Positions 18,798 to 26,991 of a stretch of 37,889 nucleotides of DNA are shown in pieces. The position numbers were made by a program, and so were the translations under genes. Within the stretch, counting starts at the first letter, position 1. Each line of letters starts with the position of its first letter. Under the pieces are notes generated by a model, which worked only from the letters and a program-made list of their open reading frames with translations, searched no databases and was not told the origin of the DNA. The stretch is from a bacterium. GTDB taxonomy: Bacteria > CLD3 > SB21. Location: the NCBI GenBank assembly GCA_019695335.1, contig JAIBAF010000035.1, forward strand, positions 1-37,889. The letters are read 5' to 3'.

Positions 18798-18817
18798 TTA
18801 AGATAAAAGAGTCTTAA
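18798..18817 (+). promoter_or_regulatory. candidate Rrf2 operator before the RIC gene
   Basis: TTAAGATAAAAGAGTCTTAA, a palindrome with perfect 6-base arms and an 8-base spacer. It lies 21 bases before the start codon and does not overlap the ribosome binding site (AAGGAG, 18825-18830), so its similarity to the site at 18279-18298 is not explained by ribosome binding. A TACAAT (18819-18824) lies just after it as a possible -10, with no clear -35. Confidence 0.65.
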
Positions 18818-18838
18818 ATACAATAAGGAGATAAATCA

Positions 18839-19561
18839 ATGGATTTTCAGACGTCAACTTCGATCGGTGAAATTGTTAAGAATGATTTTCGGACTGCAGC
18901 TGTTTTTGAGCAATATGGTCTTGATTTTTGCTGCGGTGGCAAAAAGTCGCTCGGTCAAGGATGTGCGGAAAAAGGAATCGACCCGGAAAAAGTTCTGAAC
19001 GATGTAGCACAATTGAAAAACACTGCAGGTCGGGTTGAAAATTTTGATGCATGGGAAATCGATTTTCTCGCTGACTACATCGTCAACCGGCATCATAGTT
19101 TCGTTCGCAATCAATTACAGGTATTGACCGCTCACCTTCGAAAATTAATCGAAGTTCACGGCTCACGTCATCCGGAACTAGGCTCCATCGGCTCTCACTT
19201 CGAGGCTGTTAAAGAAGAACTTATTCGGCATATGCACAACGAAGAGAACATACTCTTTCCATTCATCAAAAAATTGATTGACATCCGCGACGGTCGTATT
19301 TCTAAAGAATATCCGCCATTTGTCACCGTCGAAAATCCAATTCGCGTGATGGTAATCGAACATGAAGAAGCCGGCGATGCCTTGAAACAAATTCGCCGTC
19401 TGAGCAATAATTTTACTCCGCCGGAAGACGCGTGCACAACTTATCGCGTATGTTTTGCCGAATTGGAAGAATTTGAACGTGATTTGCATCAGCATGTTCA
19501 CCTCGAAAACAATATTCTGTTTCCTAAAGCCATTGAACTCGAAAAACAAGTTAACTTATAA
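18839..19561 (+). CDS. ric: iron-sulfur cluster repair di-iron protein (RIC/YtfE/ScdA family)
   Basis: A 240-aa cytoplasmic protein with the two RIC domains. The N-terminal DUF542/ScdA_N region carries the Cys31-Cys32-Gly-Gly motif in LDFCCGGKKSL. The hemerythrin-like four-helix domain from ~80 has His85-His86 (VNRHHSFV) and the HMHNEENILFP, MVIEHEEAG and HQHVHLENNILFP blocks that bind a di-iron centre. RIC proteins restore Fe-S clusters damaged by NO and oxidants. The start has a strong AAGGAG site. A palindrome matching the Rrf2 operator lies upstream, and the lipo-cytochrome c and nosZ genes follow after 20 bases and further. Its position ties NO damage repair to N2O respiration. Confidence 0.94.
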   Translation: MDFQTSTSIGEIVKNDFRTAAVFEQYGLDFCCGGKKSLGQGCAEKGIDPEKVLNDVAQLKNTAGRVENFDAWEIDFLADYIVNRHHSFVRNQLQVLTAHLRKLIEVHGSRHPELGSIGSHFEAVKEELIRHMHNEENILFPFIKKLIDIRDGRISKEYPPFVTVENPIRVMVIEHEEAGDALKQIRRLSNNFTPPEDACTTYRVCFAELEEFERDLHQHVHLENNILFPKAIELEKQVNL

Positions 19562-19581
19562 ATCAATTGATTGGAGGAATT

Positions 19582-20088
19582 ATGAAAACCAAAATAATGC
19601 TTATGGTTCTGCTCGTTACCAGCGTCATGCTCTGGTCGTGCGGAGAAGCTTCCGGAGAAAACGGCAAAGAGCCTGTTAAAACCGCGGCCAATACCGGATC
19701 GAATGTAGTCAAATCGAATCCGTCGGGACTCAACACGTTTCAACTCGAACACGGAGTCGGACCGATTACGGCCGAATTTAAACTGGCGGCCGTCAACGCA
19801 ACATTAGCCAAAACCGGCGAGAAAGTTTTTGAGACCAAATGTTTTTCCTGCCACCGGTTGGACGACCGTTATGTCGGGCCGCCGCTCCGTGAAGTCACGA
19901 AACGCCGCAAACCGGAATACATCGTCAACATGATTCTCAATCCGGACGAAATGATCAAAAAACATCCGGATGCTAAGAAATTATTGGCGGAATTTATGAC
20001 ACCGATGACATTCCAAAATGTCACGAAGGACGAAGCGATGGCCATTTTGGAATACTTCCGTTATTCGGCAGAACAGAAGAAGAAGTAA
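19582..20088 (+). CDS. lipoprotein c-type cytochrome of the nos cluster
   Basis: I choose the ATG at 19582 (TTGGAGGAATT just before it); the ATG at 19567 lacks such a site. The product is 168 aa. The signal peptide ends in Leu-Trp-Ser-Cys (Cys20), so the protein is a membrane-anchored lipoprotein. A class I cytochrome c domain follows. It has the haem motif Cys87-Phe-Ser-Cys90-His91, a DDRYVGPPLREV segment, and an axial Met candidate at 139 or 142 (FMTPM). It is probably the direct electron donor to NosZ, a role known for cytochromes c in clade II nos clusters. It sits 20 bases after ric and is separated from nosZ by about 100 bases that hold two hairpins. Confidence 0.88.
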   Translation: MKTKIMLMVLLVTSVMLWSCGEASGENGKEPVKTAANTGSNVVKSNPSGLNTFQLEHGVGPITAEFKLAAVNATLAKTGEKVFETKCFSCHRLDDRYVGPPLREVTKRRKPEYIVNMILNPDEMIKKHPDAKKLLAEFMTPMTFQNVTKDEAMAILEYFRYSAEQKKK

Positions 20089-20098
20089 TTGTTGTCTA

Positions 20099-20117
20099 CG
20101 CTGAAACGATTTCGGCG
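20099..20117 (+). other. hairpin 1 in the cytochrome c / nosZ intercistronic region
   Basis: CGCTGAAA and TTTCGGCG form an 8-bp stem (one G-U pair) with a 3-base loop. There is no T run after it, so it is not a standard terminator. It could mark processing or protect the transcript end. Confidence 0.5.
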
Positions 20118-20128
20118 TAATAACTATA

Positions 20129-20148
20129 GCTGCAATGGCGATTGCAGC
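20129..20148 (+). other. hairpin 2 in the cytochrome c / nosZ intercistronic region
   Basis: GCTGCAAT and ATTGCAGC form a perfect 8-bp stem around GGCG. It starts 11 bases after hairpin 1 and ends 37 bases before the nosZ start codon. It also lacks a T run. It covers an in-frame upstream ATG at 20135. Confidence 0.6.
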
Positions 20149-20185
20149 GAACTTAACATCAACTCACATTAGGTGGAGGTGGATT

Positions 20186-22147
20186 ATGTTTTCGACTTGG
20201 AAACGAACCGGCGTGAAGATAGCCCTCGCGCTGGCCGTAGGATTTATATTCTGGTGGGGCTGCTCCGGCAAAAAAGAAATGGCCGGCTCGAGCGACGCGG
20301 CGTCCAAAGTCTATGTGGCTCCGGGAAGCTATGACGAATTCTACGCGTTTTTGTCCGGCGGTTTTAGCGGGCAAGTAGCGGCGTATGGATTACCCAGCGG
20401 GCGCTTATTACGCGTCATTCCAGTGTTTGCCGTTAATCCGGAGAACGGTTATGGATACACTGATGAGACGAAAAATATGTTAAATAGTACCCACGGATTC
20501 ATCCCGTGGGATGACAGTCACCATCCGGAACTGTCAAAAACCAACGATGTACCCGACGGTCGGTGGTTGTTTATTAATTCCAACAATACGCCGCGTATTG
20601 CCCGCATCGATCTGTCTACTTTCCGTACGGCCGAAATTCTTGAAATTCCCAACAGCGGCGGTAATCATGCTTCACCTTTCGCTACGGAAAATACGGAATA
20701 CATCGTTGCGGCAACACGCTTCAGCGTGCCGATTCCCGATCGCGATGTTCCAATCAACAGTTTCAAAGAAAATTTTAAAGGCAGTCTGTCATTTGTCAAA
20801 GTGAACCCGCAGTCCGGCGATATGAGTATTGCGTTTCAAATTCTGGCTCCCGGATTTAACTACGATCTGAGCCATGCGGGAAAGGGGCCTTCCAGCGGGT
20901 GGTTTTTCTTCTCGACGTATAATACCGAACAAGCCCATACGTTATTGGAAATTAACGCGAGCCAAAAAGATAAAGATTTTATTTTGGCGGTTAACTGGAA
21001 AAAAGCCGAAGAGTATGTGAAGCAGGGAAAAGCCAAAGATTGGGGCGGAGAATATTATCACAACGTTTTTAACGAATCGACCCAAATGGCGGAATCCAAT
21101 CTGAATAAAGGCGTCAAAATGCTGATACCGGCGGATTGTCCGGACATGATGTATCTGATTCCTTGCCCAAAATCACCGCACGGCGCAGACGTTGATCCGT
21201 CAGGCGAGTATATTGTTGGCGGAGGAAAATTAGCCACCGTCATTCCGGTATTTGCGTTTGCAAAAATTCAAAAAGCTATTGAAGACAAAGCGTTTGACGG
21301 TGAGGTGGAAGGAATTCCAGTACTGAAATACGATGCGGTGATTGCAGGTGAAGTTCAGGAAGCCGGTCTGGGCGCATTGCATACGGAATTTGACGGAAAA
21401 GGATATGCGTACACATCGCATTTCGTCTCATCTGAAGTGACAAAATGGAAATTAGGAACGTGGGAAGTTGTCGATCGTATTCCTGCTTATTATTCCATCG
21501 GTCACTTGATGATTCCGGGCGGCGATAGCCACAAACCCTGGGGAAAATATCTTCTCGCGATGAATAAAATTACCAAAGACCGCTATCTTCCGACCGGACC
21601 TGAATTAAATCAATCCGCACAATTGATCGATATTAGCGGCGACAAAATGAAACTGCTGTTGGATTTTCCAACGGTAGGCGAACCTCATTATGCACAAGGA
21701 ATCGCGGCAGAATTAGTGACGAAAAATCAGAGAAAAATTTATGACATCAACGAGAATAAGCATCCGTATGTGACCAAGAGCGAAAAAGATGCGCGGGTCG
21801 AGAAGAAAGGCAAGGAGGTACACATTTACATGACTGCGTCGCGTTCACACTTCACTCCCGATAATATCGAAGGAGTAAAAGTCGGCGACGAAGTATATTT
21901 CCATGTGACTAACCTCGAACAAGACTGGGATATTCCTCATGGATTTGCGATCAAAGGTGGCAATACGGCCGAACTCTTGATCATGCCGGGTGAGACTTTG
22001 ACCTATCGTTGGACGCCGAAAAAAGCCGGAATCTATCCGTTTTATTGTACGGATTTTTGTTCTGCGCTGCACCAGGAAATGCAAGGCTATGTTCGTGTAT
22101 CGGAAACCAATACTAACGTGCCACTTTCGTTTGGAACAGGCAAATAA
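20186..22147 (+). CDS. nosZ: nitrous oxide reductase, clade II (Sec-exported)
   Basis: The start is ATG 20186, preceded by AGGTGGAGGTGG, not the in-frame ATG at 20135. The 653-aa enzyme reduces N2O to N2 in the periplasm. The N-terminal seven-bladed propeller shows CuZ His candidates, including Asp110-Ser-His112-His113, and later blocks GGNHASP, LSHAGKGPS, SPHGADVDPSG, GHLMIPGGDSHKP and GEPHYAQG. The cupredoxin domain holds the CuA set: His585 (DIPHGF), Cys621, Cys625, His629 and Met632 in CTDFCSALHQEM. The signal region has no twin arginine, which marks the Sec-dependent clade II form. It contains Trp-Trp-Gly-Cys26, so a lipid anchor is possible, though Trp at -3 is atypical. It is followed by a hairpin and the maturation genes. 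Confidence 0.96.
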   Translation: MFSTWKRTGVKIALALAVGFIFWWGCSGKKEMAGSSDAASKVYVAPGSYDEFYAFLSGGFSGQVAAYGLPSGRLLRVIPVFAVNPENGYGYTDETKNMLNSTHGFIPWDDSHHPELSKTNDVPDGRWLFINSNNTPRIARIDLSTFRTAEILEIPNSGGNHASPFATENTEYIVAATRFSVPIPDRDVPINSFKENFKGSLSFVKVNPQSGDMSIAFQILAPGFNYDLSHAGKGPSSGWFFFSTYNTEQAHTLLEINASQKDKDFILAVNWKKAEEYVKQGKAKDWGGEYYHNVFNESTQMAESNLNKGVKMLIPADCPDMMYLIPCPKSPHGADVDPSGEYIVGGGKLATVIPVFAFAKIQKAIEDKAFDGEVEGIPVLKYDAVIAGEVQEAGLGALHTEFDGKGYAYTSHFVSSEVTKWKLGTWEVVDRIPAYYSIGHLMIPGGDSHKPWGKYLLAMNKITKDRYLPTGPELNQSAQLIDISGDKMKLLLDFPTVGEPHYAQGIAAELVTKNQRKIYDINENKHPYVTKSEKDARVEKKGKEVHIYMTASRSHFTPDNIEGVKVGDEVYFHVTNLEQDWDIPHGFAIKGGNTAELLIMPGETLTYRWTPKKAGIYPFYCTDFCSALHQEMQGYVRVSETNTNVPLSFGTGK

Positions 22148-22153
22148 AGGATA

Positions 22154-22195
22154 AAAAGGGGTTGTCGAAACAATTTCGGCAACTCCTTTTCTTTT
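22154..22195 (+). terminator. long hairpin terminator/attenuator after nosZ
   Basis: A 17-bp stem (22154-22170 with 22174-22190, including two G-U pairs) with a 3-base loop, then TTTTCTTTT. It starts 7 bases after the nosZ stop but lies inside the nos cluster, 25 bases before the next gene. It probably reduces read-through so that NosZ is made in excess over its maturation proteins, or protects the nosZ mRNA end. Confidence 0.8.
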
Positions 22196-22219
22196 AAATT
22201 TGATTGTGAAAGAATTGTC

Positions 22220-22840
22220 ATGAAATCATCATCGAAAATCATGTTACTGGCTGCGTCACTGATTCTTATCGGTTTGTACTTTACGCCGCTGTGGTGGATC
22301 AAGCTTGATGCGCCTCAATATCCTGAAGGATTGGGATTGTATATCTGGATCGATCAGATTACCGGTCAAAATCCTAATGATCTGAAAACGATCAATGGAC
22401 TCAATCATTATATCGGAATGAAAATCATTACACCTGAATCGATTCCTGAATTAACACTGATGCCGTATATCGTCGGCTTTTTGATCGTGTCAGGGTTTTT
22501 AGTAACATTTCTCAGTGACCGAAATTGGTTGTTGGTTTGGATTGGAATTTTTTTAATAGTCCTTGTAGCGGGTTTGGTCGATTTTTATTTGTGGGAATAT
22601 GATTACGGACATAATTTGAATCCCGATGCGCCGATCAAAGTTCCGGGTATGACGTATCAGCCGCCGCTGATCGGGACCAAGCAACTGCTCAATATGCGAA
22701 CGACATCGTTGCCTTACATCGGCGGCGCGTTAGCGGGGTTATCATTCTTATTGGCCGTGATCGTGTGGTACAGAGAAAAACGTACAACAAATATTTCATC
22801 GAAAGATGCAAAAAATGAAAACGTATTGGTGGCTCATTAG
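22220..22840 (+). CDS. nos-cluster integral membrane protein of unknown function
   Basis: A 206-aa protein with four predicted membrane helices (about residues 6-26, 80-100, 103-125 and 165-187) and two external loops. The first loop carries INGLNHYIGMKII, and the third helix is followed by FYLWEYDYGHNLNP. I recall similar proteins next to nosZ in clade II clusters; this may correspond to what has been called NosB, but I cannot confirm it. It overlaps the start of nosL by 35 bases, so it is clearly in the same translation unit. The conserved-looking His and Tyr residues could bind metal or quinone; that is a guess. Confidence 0.75.
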   Translation: MKSSSKIMLLAASLILIGLYFTPLWWIKLDAPQYPEGLGLYIWIDQITGQNPNDLKTINGLNHYIGMKIITPESIPELTLMPYIVGFLIVSGFLVTFLSDRNWLLVWIGIFLIVLVAGLVDFYLWEYDYGHNLNPDAPIKVPGMTYQPPLIGTKQLLNMRTTSLPYIGGALAGLSFLLAVIVWYREKRTTNISSKDAKNENVLVAH

Positions 22841-23255
22841 TTTGATCATCATCGGATGCAACCGGCAGCCTGAAGGAATTCAATATGGACACGATGCCTG
22901 TGCTCATTGCCGCATGATCATTGCCGATGAAAAATTCGGATCAGAATTGATTACTCAAAAAGGAAAAATTTATAAATTTGATTCTATAGAATGTCTTGCC
23001 GCGTACTTAGGACAAATTCCAGATAATGAAATTCATTCAATGTGGATTACCGATTTTAAAAACCCTGGAAAATGGATACGTACCGATGAGGCTCAATTCC
23101 TGCAAAGTACGAATATTCCAAGCCCGATGGGAATGTTTCTTTCAGGTTATGCTGATGTCAATGATGCACGTTCGATGCAAACACAGTTTGACGGCGATGT
23201 TCTGGATTGGCAACAAGTCAAGGTGCGTGTGGAATCGCATCACACGAACAAATAA
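22806..23255 (+). CDS. nosL: copper chaperone lipoprotein NosL
   Basis: A 149-aa lipoprotein (Ile-Ile-Gly-Cys18). NosL binds Cu(I) and delivers it to NosZ in the periplasm. The metal motif is Cys32-x-x-Cys35-Arg-Met37 in DACAHCRMII, followed by the family blocks KIYKFDSIECLAAYL and SPMGMFLSGYAD. The reading frame begins inside the preceding membrane protein gene; ATG 22815 (three codons later) is an equally possible start. nosD follows after 7 bases. Confidence 0.93.
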   Translation: MQKMKTYWWLISLIIIGCNRQPEGIQYGHDACAHCRMIIADEKFGSELITQKGKIYKFDSIECLAAYLGQIPDNEIHSMWITDFKNPGKWIRTDEAQFLQSTNIPSPMGMFLSGYADVNDARSMQTQFDGDVLDWQQVKVRVESHHTNK

Positions 23256-23262
23256 CGCATAA

Positions 23263-24489
23263 ATGAAAAAAGTTTTTTACATATTTTTAATGTGGATCAA
23301 CATTGTTTCGGCCAAGGAATTGATTGTCGGAGAAAGTGGTGAGTTCCGAACGATCCGTTCTGCCATCGAATCTGCCCGAGATGGCGACCGTATTATTGTC
23401 AAATCAGGTATCTATAGAGAAGGAGCGCTTGAAATCACTCGCGCGATCACTTTGACCGGAGAGAACGGGGCGGTGCTTGACGGTGAAAATAAATTTCAAA
23501 TTCTGACAGTCAAGGCCTCCGGCGTTACGGTCAACAATTTAACTTTTGAAAATGTCGGCGTGAGTTACGTTCAAGACAACGCCGCAATAAAACTCATTGA
23601 ATCCGATAACTCAAATATCATCGATAATCGTTTTCGTAATGCTTTTTTTGGCATTTATTTGTCAAAGTCCGGGTTTTGTACGATTCGTGGAAACGATCTT
23701 GTCGCTGCGGCTGAGAAAGAAGCCAGTTCCGGTAATGGTATTCACTTATGGAATTGCCACGACATTACTATTGAGAATAATTCCATTCAGCGCCACCGCG
23801 ACGGAATATATTTTGAATTCGTCAAACGTTCGACGATTACCGGCAATCACAGTATCGGCAATCTTCGTTATGGACTTCATTTTATGTTTTCAGATACGTG
23901 CGTATATAAAAATAACCTTTTCAAAGGTAACAGCGCCGGAGTTGCGGTGATGTATACCAAAAACATAACGATGCAAGGCAACCGTTTCGAAGATAATTGG
24001 GGAGCGGCTTCATACGGCATTTTGTTAAAAGATATCACCGGAAGCGAAATTACCGGTAATACGTTTATGAATAATACCGTCGGTATTCACGCCGAAGGCA
24101 CGAGCCGGAATCGCATTTCGGACAACGAATTTCTAAACAATGGCTGGGCGGTGCGCATTATGGCGAATTCTACGGACAATGTGTTTTCCCAAAACAATTT
24201 CATAGGAAATGCCTTTGATGTTGCAACGAACAGCCGCCAGAATTATAACGTATTCGATTCCAATTACTGGAGCGCATACGAGGGGTACGATCTTAACCGC
24301 GACGGCGTCGGCGATGTACCGTTTCGTCCCGTCCGTTTATTTTCATTATTAATCGAACAATATCCGACCGCATTGATTTTACTTCGTAGTTTTCTGATCG
24401 ATGTGATCGATGCGGCCGAATCGGTGATTCCGGCGCTGACACCTGAAACGCTGACCGATGCGAATCCACGAATGCGGAGATTGCCATGA
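23263..24489 (+). CDS. nosD: NosD, periplasmic maturation factor
   Basis: A 408-aa protein with a signal peptide ending near VSAKE and a right-handed parallel beta-helix built from NosD/CASH repeats at ~60-335 (GNGIHLWNCHDITIENN, DGIYFEFVKRSTITGN, YGLHFMFSDTC, NTVGIHAEGTSRN). The C-terminal part ends with the NYWSAYEGYDLNRDGVGD and PFRPV segments diagnostic of NosD. With NosF and NosY it forms the ABC-type complex that assembles the CuZ cluster of NosZ. Its stop codon overlaps the nosF start by ATGA. Confidence 0.95.
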   Translation: MKKVFYIFLMWINIVSAKELIVGESGEFRTIRSAIESARDGDRIIVKSGIYREGALEITRAITLTGENGAVLDGENKFQILTVKASGVTVNNLTFENVGVSYVQDNAAIKLIESDNSNIIDNRFRNAFFGIYLSKSGFCTIRGNDLVAAAEKEASSGNGIHLWNCHDITIENNSIQRHRDGIYFEFVKRSTITGNHSIGNLRYGLHFMFSDTCVYKNNLFKGNSAGVAVMYTKNITMQGNRFEDNWGAASYGILLKDITGSEITGNTFMNNTVGIHAEGTSRNRISDNEFLNNGWAVRIMANSTDNVFSQNNFIGNAFDVATNSRQNYNVFDSNYWSAYEGYDLNRDGVGDVPFRPVRLFSLLIEQYPTALILLRSFLIDVIDAAESVIPALTPETLTDANPRMRRLP

Positions 24490-25217
24490 TACGGATTCAA
24501 TCGCTTGAAAAAAGCTATCAAAAGCTTCAAGTGCTCAAAGGTATTAATTTATCCGTGGAACCGGGTAAAGTTACGGCCATCGTGGGACCCAACAGCGCCG
24601 GTAAAACGACATTGATCAAAAGCGTTCTCGGGCTCGTATTCCCTGATCGGGGCGAAATTTTGATCGATAACGAGCGGGTCAACGGTCGATCGGATTATCG
24701 GCGAAAAATCGGCTACATGCCGCAGCTCGCCCGATTTCCCGAGAACCTCACCCTCAAAGAATTGATCGCACTTGTACAGGATTTACGGCATCGTCCCGGC
24801 GAAACGGATATGGAACTTTTTGAAGCATTTGATCTTGGCAAGGAATGGGATAAACCGATACGGACTCTTTCCGGAGGCACGCGTCAGAAAGTCAGTGCGG
24901 TGATTGCGTTTTTATTTAAGCCGCAAATTTTGATTCTGGACGAGCCGACCGCGGGACTCGATCCGATTGCCAGCAGTAATTTGAAAGATAAAATTTTAAA
25001 AGAACGTGATAACGGAAAAACGTTTATTCTCACGTCACACATTATGAGCGAATTGGAAGAACTTTCCGAACATATCGTATTTTTACTGGAAGGAAAAATT
25101 TACTTTGAAGGCTTGACCGAGGAACTGGTGCGCTTTACCGGTGAACGCAATCTTGAGCGCGCGATAGCAACTTTGATGAAAGGACGGCCGGCATGGACGG
25201 AACTGCAAAAATCCTGA
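24486..25217 (+). CDS. nosF: NosF, ABC ATPase for NosZ maturation
   Basis: A 243-aa ABC ATPase with every motif: Walker A at residues 34-42 (GPNSAGKTT), Q-loop YMPQ, signature LSGGTRQK, Walker B ILILDEPTAGLDP, and H-loop TSHIMSE. It powers NosDFY, which supports CuZ assembly. It overlaps nosD by 4 bases and nosY by 25 bases. Confidence 0.95.
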   Translation: MIRIQSLEKSYQKLQVLKGINLSVEPGKVTAIVGPNSAGKTTLIKSVLGLVFPDRGEILIDNERVNGRSDYRRKIGYMPQLARFPENLTLKELIALVQDLRHRPGETDMELFEAFDLGKEWDKPIRTLSGGTRQKVSAVIAFLFKPQILILDEPTAGLDPIASSNLKDKILKERDNGKTFILTSHIMSELEELSEHIVFLLEGKIYFEGLTEELVRFTGERNLERAIATLMKGRPAWTELQKS

Positions 25218-25984
25218 AGTATGAATTTCATAACATCTTGCGCAGCAAGTGGATGGCCGGTTATGCAATATTTTTTCTTGTTATTACCGATGGGCTTTTC
25301 CGGTTTGCCGGTACGGATGCCAAAGTCATTGTCAGCCTGATGAATATTATTCTCGCTGTCATCCCGCTTGCGAGCATTATTTTTGGCGCGATGTACGTCT
25401 ATCATTCTCGCGAATTTATTGAATTGCTGTTATCGCAGCCGATTGATCGTAAAAATATTTATTGGGGCATTTATTGCGGGCTCAGCTTTACGCTTTCGGC
25501 CGGATTTGTATTTGGAACAGGCTTACCATTTTTATTAGAAGGCGCTGTGGACGCCCGGTATTTTTCATCCCTAATATTGCTGCTTATTACCGGCGTATTG
25601 CTGACGTGGATTTTCACGGCAATCGCTTTCTGGATAGCTATTCGCTACGAGGACAAGGTCAAAGGCATCGGAGCAGCGATGTTGATCTGGATGTTTTTTA
25701 CCGTTGTGTACGACGGTTTTATTTTGTTGATAATTTATTGGTTTGACGATTATCCTCTGGAGACTGTGATGATCGGTATGAGCATGGCCAATCCTGTTGA
25801 TCTTGCTCGCGTCATGCTGCTTTTGAAATTTAATGTTTCGGCGATGATGGGTTATACCGGCGCGGTATTTCATCATTTTTTTAGCGCCGGCACTGGTCTC
25901 GGTATATCGATGACCGTTTTAATTTTGTGGATCGTGACGCCATTTTTCTTGGGCTTGCGATATTTTCGTAAAAAAGACTTTTAA
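25193..25984 (+). CDS. nosY: NosY, ABC permease for NosZ maturation
   Basis: A 263-aa integral membrane protein with about six helices, the membrane partner of NosF. It belongs to the ABC-2 family: an N-terminal amphipathic ILKYEFHNILRSKWM, YHSREFIELLLSQPIDR, and the later PVDLARVMLLL segment are typical of NosY. The start codon lies inside nosF with an AAAGGA site 9 bases before it. The next gene begins 4 bases after the stop. Confidence 0.94.
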   Translation: MDGTAKILKYEFHNILRSKWMAGYAIFFLVITDGLFRFAGTDAKVIVSLMNIILAVIPLASIIFGAMYVYHSREFIELLLSQPIDRKNIYWGIYCGLSFTLSAGFVFGTGLPFLLEGAVDARYFSSLILLLITGVLLTWIFTAIAFWIAIRYEDKVKGIGAAMLIWMFFTVVYDGFILLIIYWFDDYPLETVMIGMSMANPVDLARVMLLLKFNVSAMMGYTGAVFHHFFSAGTGLGISMTVLILWIVTPFFLGLRYFRKKDF

Positions 25985-25988
25985 ACAT

Positions 25989-26498
25989 ATGCGTTTGTGG
26001 TATCTCATATCAATTTTTCTTCACGTGTTGAGCGCGATGGTTTGGATCGGCGGATTGATGTTTTTTGTTACCACAATGGTTCCCATGGTCAGAAAAAAAG
26101 AATTTCAGGGCATGGCCGGTTCAATGGTTGAATGGATTGGTTTGCGATTTCGTTATGTCGGGTGGCTAAGTTTATGGACGTTGCTTCTGACAGGTTCGAT
26201 CAATTTATATTTCAGAGGTTATCGGTTGCCGGATTATTTTTCATCAGGGATGTGGACAGGATATTTTGGAGAAACGCTTGCTGTTAAGTTAGTTCTGGTC
26301 GCTATTATTTTTATGCTCAGCGCGATTCATGATTTTTATATCGGGCAGAAAGCAACCGCGCATTGGAAAGAAAACTCCGATTCACAGGCTTCACAAAATT
26401 ACCGCAAAGTGGCAAGCTGGATCGGGCGAGTCAATTTGATTTTAGGATTATGCGTTCTGATGTGTGCGATCATGCTAATACGTGGGTGGCCTTGGTGA
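25989..26498 (+). CDS. CopD-like membrane protein of the nos cluster
   Basis: A 169-aa protein with four predicted helices (about 5-25, 55-75, 95-115 and 147-167). The opening ISIFLHVLSAMVWIGGLMFF is characteristic of CopD / DUF4149-type membrane proteins, whose His residues are thought to bind copper or haem. It starts 4 bases after nosY and so belongs to the nos operon. A copper-related or electron-transfer role next to a copper enzyme is reasonable but not proven. Confidence 0.75.
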   Translation: MRLWYLISIFLHVLSAMVWIGGLMFFVTTMVPMVRKKEFQGMAGSMVEWIGLRFRYVGWLSLWTLLLTGSINLYFRGYRLPDYFSSGMWTGYFGETLAVKLVLVAIIFMLSAIHDFYIGQKATAHWKENSDSQASQNYRKVASWIGRVNLILGLCVLMCAIMLIRGWPW

Positions 26499-26576
26499 AG
26501 ATTGCACACTCCAGAGTTCGTAAAACAACCCGAACTGATAAAGACTATTTTATAAAAAATACTTAATAAAACCATT

Positions 26577-26990
26577 ATGCCCGCTCTATCACGTTGGTTT
26601 ATTAAAACAGGGCTCGTTTATTTTGTAGCCAGTTTTATACTTGGCGTTACTCTGAAAATTCCATCTCTCTTTGACGCATGGCTTTTTATGCCGGCGATGA
26701 CGCCGGTGTATTTTCATCTGTTTATGATCGGATGGATCACCCAAATTATCATTGGCGTCAGTTGGTGGATGTTTCCCGCGCAGTCACGCGAACACCCGCG
26801 TGGATCGGATCGAGTCGGATGGTTCGTTTACTTCTGCATTAATGCCGGACTTTTAGCGCGTGCTGTTGGTGAACCTCTCGTATATGTACGTCCGGATCAG
26901 CCTATACCTCTTTTGGTATCGGCTGGTTTATTGTGGTTCGGTGGAGTAGTTTATGCGGTGCAGATATGGAAGCGCGTGAAAGGAAAATGA
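26577..26990 (+). CDS. small four-helix membrane protein, first tandem paralogue
   Basis: A 137-aa protein with four predicted helices. It clearly aligns with the next gene: MPALSRWFIKTGLVYFVASF against MPSLSVWFIRAALLYFVAGF, then HLFMIGWITQIIIGVSWWMFP against EWLFIGWMLNLVFGVAYWILP. The fold and the FMIGW / WMFP phrases recall helices of NnrS and of haem-copper oxidase subunit I, but it is only about a quarter of their size. A His (YFH) precedes the third block. No clear ribosome binding site is seen. It ends one base before the start codon of its paralogue. A haem-binding or quinol-linked role is a hypothesis. Confidence 0.72.
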   Translation: MPALSRWFIKTGLVYFVASFILGVTLKIPSLFDAWLFMPAMTPVYFHLFMIGWITQIIIGVSWWMFPAQSREHPRGSDRVGWFVYFCINAGLLARAVGEPLVYVRPDQPIPLLVSAGLLWFGGVVYAVQIWKRVKGK

Positions 26991-26991
26991 A

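Noticed and set aside
20135-20185. In-frame ATG giving NosZ 17 extra residues
   Set aside because: It sits inside a perfect hairpin and has no ribosome binding site; the ATG at 20186 follows a strong one.
22148-22165. GGATAAAAAGGGG after nosZ as a third Rrf2 site
   Set aside because: It lacks the right-arm TC(T/C)xAA and is explained by the terminator stem.
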